From contig SKLG01000029.1 of NCBI GenBank assembly GCA_007123335.1, forward strand, positions 1-7,820: a DNA stretch of 7,820 nucleotides, read 5' to 3'. A program made the translations under genes and the position numbers. Below the pieces are notes generated by a model, which had not been told where the DNA came from, did no database searches, and saw only the letters and a program-made list of their open reading frames with translations. Below are positions 5,422 to 7,820 of the stretch, in pieces. This DNA is from Anaerolineae bacterium. Lineage in GTDB: Bacteria; Chloroflexota; Anaerolineae; UBA1429. The stretch's first letter is position 1; each line of letters begins with the position of its first letter.

Positions 5422-7740
5422 CTATTGCTCCTCTCTTTCAGCGCGCAGGGCATTGAGGACGCGATCCGGCGTGATGGGCAGCGCGGTAATGCGCACGCCG
5501 ATGGCATCGGCCACGGCGTTGGCCACCGCTGCCGCCAGCGGGATGATCGGCGGTTCGCCCAGCCCCTTGCTGCCCACGCTATTGGCCTGAATATCGGCGA
5601 CGTCCACAAAGGCCACGTCGACGACCGGCGCATCGGCGATGGTCACCAGCCGATAGTCTTCGAGGTTGGCGGTGAGCTGCAGGCCGGTGCGCGCATTAAA
5701 GACGCGCTCCTCCATCAAGACGTATCCCAGCGCCATATTCACCCCGCCGATGACCTGGCTCGTCGCCGTGAGCGGGTTCACCACACGACCGATGTCGTGC
5801 ACCGCTACCACCTTGTTCACCCGCACCTGGCCGGTGCGCGTGTTGACCTCCACCTCGGCAAAATGCGCGCCAAAGGTGTTGATGGCCGCGTCGTCAGGGT
5901 TGGGGCCGCGGGCGCCAGTGCCGACGAACATATAGTTGCCCACCTTGGCCGCCACCTGGACAAAGGAAATGCGCTTTGTCGGATCAGGGCGGTAGACGAT
6001 CTCGCCCTGTTCGGTATAGAACTGGTCGGGAGCCTCATCCGGCATGTCGAGCATATAAGCGGCGATGCCAAAGAGCTGCCTCAAGGCGTCATGCACGGCG
6101 TTGCGCACCGCCGGCGTGGTAGAGGCCAGCGTCACGCTGCCCCCGCTGCCAGGGCCATAAGGCGTGCCCTGGGTGTCGCCGATGACCACGCGCACGCGAT
6201 CCAACGGCAGCCCCAGCTCCTCCGCTGCCACCTGGGCCAGCACCGTTTTAGTGCCCGTGCCCAGATCCTGCACGCCCAGCAGCACCTCGGCGGTACCGTC
6301 GGACTCTAGCTTGACGATGGCCTTGGCCGGAGGGCCGCCGCCGCCGCCCCAGATCTGGGTGGCCATGCCCCAACCTCGCTTCCAGACGCCGCTCGTCGCC
6401 CGTCGCTCCTCGCGAGAGCGCCAGCCCATGCGCTCGGCGCCGATCTCGTACGCCTCGCGCAGTCGCTTGTCGGTATAGGGCGTATCGCGCGAGGGGCTCT
6501 GCTCGGTATAGTTCTTGAGCCGCAGATCTAGCGGATCCATGTCCAGCTCTTCCGCCAGGGCATCCATGGCGCCCTCCAGAGCAAAGGTGCCCTCGACATA
6601 ACCCGGCGCGCGAAAGGCGCGGTGGGCGTCGGTGTTGGCGCGCACAGTCCAGGTGGCGGTGCGGGCGTTGGGGGAGGCATAGAGATCCTTTGCCGGACCG
6701 CCCACGATGGGGCCACTCTCGCCATACGCGCCGGTGCCGATCCAGGCCTCGTGCTCAATCAGGGTCAGCGTGCCATCTCGCTTGGCGCCCAGACGTACAC
6801 GCTGCCGACTGCTTGGCCGATACCCGCCGACGAGATGCTCCTCTCTTCGATCGAGCAGGGCGCTCACCGGATGCTGCGTCGCCTTGGAGGCGAGGGCGGC
6901 CAGCACGGTATAGTTCTCCGCGGCGAACTTGCTGCCGAACCCGCCGCCCACATACTCGCAGATGACGCGGATCTCGTCCATGGGCATGTCCAACGCATCG
7001 GCCAGGCTGCCCTTGCAGCGGTTGATGCCCTGGGTCGAGTGCCAGACGGTGAGGTGATCGCCCTCCCAGCGGGCCACGCTGCCGTGGGTCTCCAGGCAGC
7101 AGTGGGCAGCTCGCGGCGTGGTAAAGGTGAGATCCACCACCACGTCGGCGTCCTGCAAGCCTTGCTCGACGCTGCCGCGCTCGTAGGTATCGCCCTCGGG
7201 ATCGACCAGGTTGCTCTCGTCGTCCAGGAGCGTCGGCGGAGCATCCTCGGCCATGGCGTCGTCCAGATCGTGGGCGAAGGCTAGCTCCTCATATTCCACC
7301 TCGATGGCCGCCAGCGCGTCCTCGGCGATGCGCTCGTTCTCGGCCACCAGGAAAGCGACCTCGGCGCCCTCGTAGGGCAGCTCCTCGGTGAAAAGAGGAC
7401 GTCCCTCAAAGCGCTCGACGGGCGGCGGCTGGTCTCGATGCCACACCAACCACACGCCGGGCATAGCCTCGGCGCGGCGGCTATCGATGCGGACCAGCCG
7501 CGCATGGGGATGCGGAGAGCGCAAGAAGCGGCCCACCAGCAGGTCGGGCCAGCGAGCATCGTGGGTGTAACGCGCCCTCCCGGTGACGCGAGGCACGCCG
7601 TCGACCCGTGGCGTCGGCCTGCCCACCACCGTCAACTCGGCATCCGCGCCCCAGGGCTCGATATATTCCTCCTCGACGATGACTTCGCGCTCCTCCACCC
7701 GCCCTTCGTATTCGACTTTGGTCTTTTTAATCGTCGGCAT
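5422..7740 (-). CDS. Molybdopterin-binding large subunit of a molybdenum hydroxylase (xanthine dehydrogenase/aldehyde oxidase family)
   Basis: A 772-residue catalytic subunit, a normal length for separate large subunits of this family. VGRPTPRVDG (39-48) and VTGRARYTHD (52-61) begin the first domain. Cofactor-contacting motifs are GGGFGSK (265-271), AFRAPG (375-380), the GVQDLGTGTKT loop (489-499) and GSGGSV (531-536). KGLGEPP (725-731) carries the conserved catalytic glutamate, E729. The enzyme should hydroxylate an aldehyde or heterocycle with water at a Mo centre and pass electrons to [2Fe-2S] clusters of the small subunit and then FAD. CO dehydrogenase is unlikely, as its Cys-containing active-site loop is not seen. 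Residues 1-30 are a charged, Glu-rich extension before the family core. The ATG at 7740 lies 4 nt after the small-subunit stop, with GGAGG about 12 nt upstream. Together with the cluster-bearing FAD subunit this suggests a PaoABC-like aldehyde oxidoreductase, whose cofactor is the cytosine dinucleotide form; the substrate is not known. Confidence 0.93.
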   Translation of the reverse strand: MPTIKKTKVEYEGRVEEREVIVEEEYIEPWGADAELTVVGRPTPRVDGVPRVTGRARYTHDARWPDLLVGRFLRSPHPHARLVRIDSRRAEAMPGVWLVWHRDQPPPVERFEGRPLFTEELPYEGAEVAFLVAENERIAEDALAAIEVEYEELAFAHDLDDAMAEDAPPTLLDDESNLVDPEGDTYERGSVEQGLQDADVVVDLTFTTPRAAHCCLETHGSVARWEGDHLTVWHSTQGINRCKGSLADALDMPMDEIRVICEYVGGGFGSKFAAENYTVLAALASKATQHPVSALLDRREEHLVGGYRPSSRQRVRLGAKRDGTLTLIEHEAWIGTGAYGESGPIVGGPAKDLYASPNARTATWTVRANTDAHRAFRAPGYVEGTFALEGAMDALAEELDMDPLDLRLKNYTEQSPSRDTPYTDKRLREAYEIGAERMGWRSREERRATSGVWKRGWGMATQIWGGGGGPPAKAIVKLESDGTAEVLLGVQDLGTGTKTVLAQVAAEELGLPLDRVRVVIGDTQGTPYGPGSGGSVTLASTTPAVRNAVHDALRQLFGIAAYMLDMPDEAPDQFYTEQGEIVYRPDPTKRISFVQVAAKVGNYMFVGTGARGPNPDDAAINTFGAHFAEVEVNTRTGQVRVNKVVAVHDIGRVVNPLTATSQVIGGVNMALGYVLMEERVFNARTGLQLTANLEDYRLVTIADAPVVDVAFVDVADIQANSVGSKGLGEPPIIPLAAAVANAVADAIGVRITALPITPDRVLNALRAEREEQ

Positions 7741-7744
7741 CGCC

Positions 7745-7820
7745 CTATTCCTCCCTCTCCCCAGCCGCCAGCACCGCGCTCAGGATGTTGGGATAGGCAC
7801 CGCAGCGGCACAGGTTGCCC
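7745..7820 (-). CDS. [2Fe-2S] small subunit of the molybdenum hydroxylase (C-terminus only)
   Basis: Only the last 24 codons and the TAG stop are inside the window. They read GNLCRCGAYPNIL followed by a short charged tail. The C-R-C-G-x-Y-P-x-I signature is the second half of the C-terminal [2Fe-2S] cluster motif of XdhC/CoxS/PaoA-type small subunits; the rest of the protein, including the ferredoxin-like domain and any Tat signal, lies beyond the right edge. It precedes the large-subunit gene by 4 nt on the same strand, so the operon order is small, large, FAD subunit. Whether the enzyme is exported, as E. coli PaoABC is, depends on the missing N-terminus. Confidence 0.9.
   Translation of the reverse strand, partial: GNLCRCGAYPNILSAVLAAGEREE

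Noticed and set aside
5425..6309. Plus-strand open frame of 294 codons, rich in His, Arg and Gly
   Set aside because: It is antisense to the molybdopterin subunit and has the low-complexity composition typical of a shadow frame.
6622..7284. Plus-strand open frame of 220 codons
   Set aside because: It is antisense to the first half of the molybdopterin subunit; no domain or ribosome-binding site was recognised.
5422..7740. Aerobic CO dehydrogenase (CoxL) as identity of the large subunit
   Set aside because: The Cys-containing active-site loop of CoxL is not seen and the FAD subunit carries a PaoB-like cysteine insertion, so an aldehyde oxidoreductase-like enzyme fits better.

Overview
The window is a GC-rich bacterial chromosome segment with densely packed metabolic genes in three transcription blocks. 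No rRNA, tRNA, CRISPR array or intact transposon is visible. The gene types (a HydB-like NuoE/NuoF pair, a three-subunit molybdenum hydroxylase, sugar-acid type enzymes) and short GC-rich palindromes in and between genes would suit a Chloroflexota-like or similar heterotrophic bacterium. That placement is a guess; no marker gene is present to prove it.

Left block (1-1708, minus strand): a NuoE-like [2Fe-2S] protein followed 3 nt later by a NuoF-like flavoprotein that runs off the left edge. This NuoF carries an extra N-terminal thioredoxin-like [2Fe-2S] domain, as in HydB/HndC-type subunits of soluble NAD-linked hydrogenases and formate dehydrogenases. The pair is therefore more likely the NAD(H) module of such an enzyme than part of respiratory complex I. 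Its catalytic partner lies outside the window.

Middle block (1920-4071, plus strand): a 247-residue short-chain dehydrogenase/reductase and a 427-residue enolase-superfamily (mandelate racemase/muconate lactonizing type) protein. A dehydrogenase plus an enolase-type dehydratase is the usual core of non-phosphorylative sugar oxidation, so an oxidative sugar or sugar-acid route is the best guess; the substrate cannot be read from sequence. The enolase protein lacks the usual acidic residue at the third metal-ligand position. The block is bordered by intergenic regions (1709-1919 and 4072-4381) that both contain palindromes with a common AGCGCCAAGC core.

Right block (4382-7820, minus strand): a molybdenum hydroxylase operon in the order [2Fe-2S] small subunit (only its C-terminus is in the window), molybdopterin large subunit, FAD subunit, with gaps of 4 and 2 nt. 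The FAD subunit has a four-cysteine insertion like that of the periplasmic aldehyde oxidoreductase PaoABC (YagTSR), which predicts an additional [4Fe-4S] cluster. An aldehyde or related carbonyl/heterocycle substrate is more likely than CO.

Taken together, the window looks like a catabolic oxidation locus: dehydrogenation, dehydration and hydroxylation enzymes beside an NAD-reducing electron-transfer module. Whether the three blocks work together is inference. I see no clear undescribed defence or mobile system; the unusual points are the altered enolase active site, the predicted Fe-S cluster of the FAD subunit, a palindromic in-frame insertion in the FAD gene, and the nested palindromes at the convergent gene boundary.
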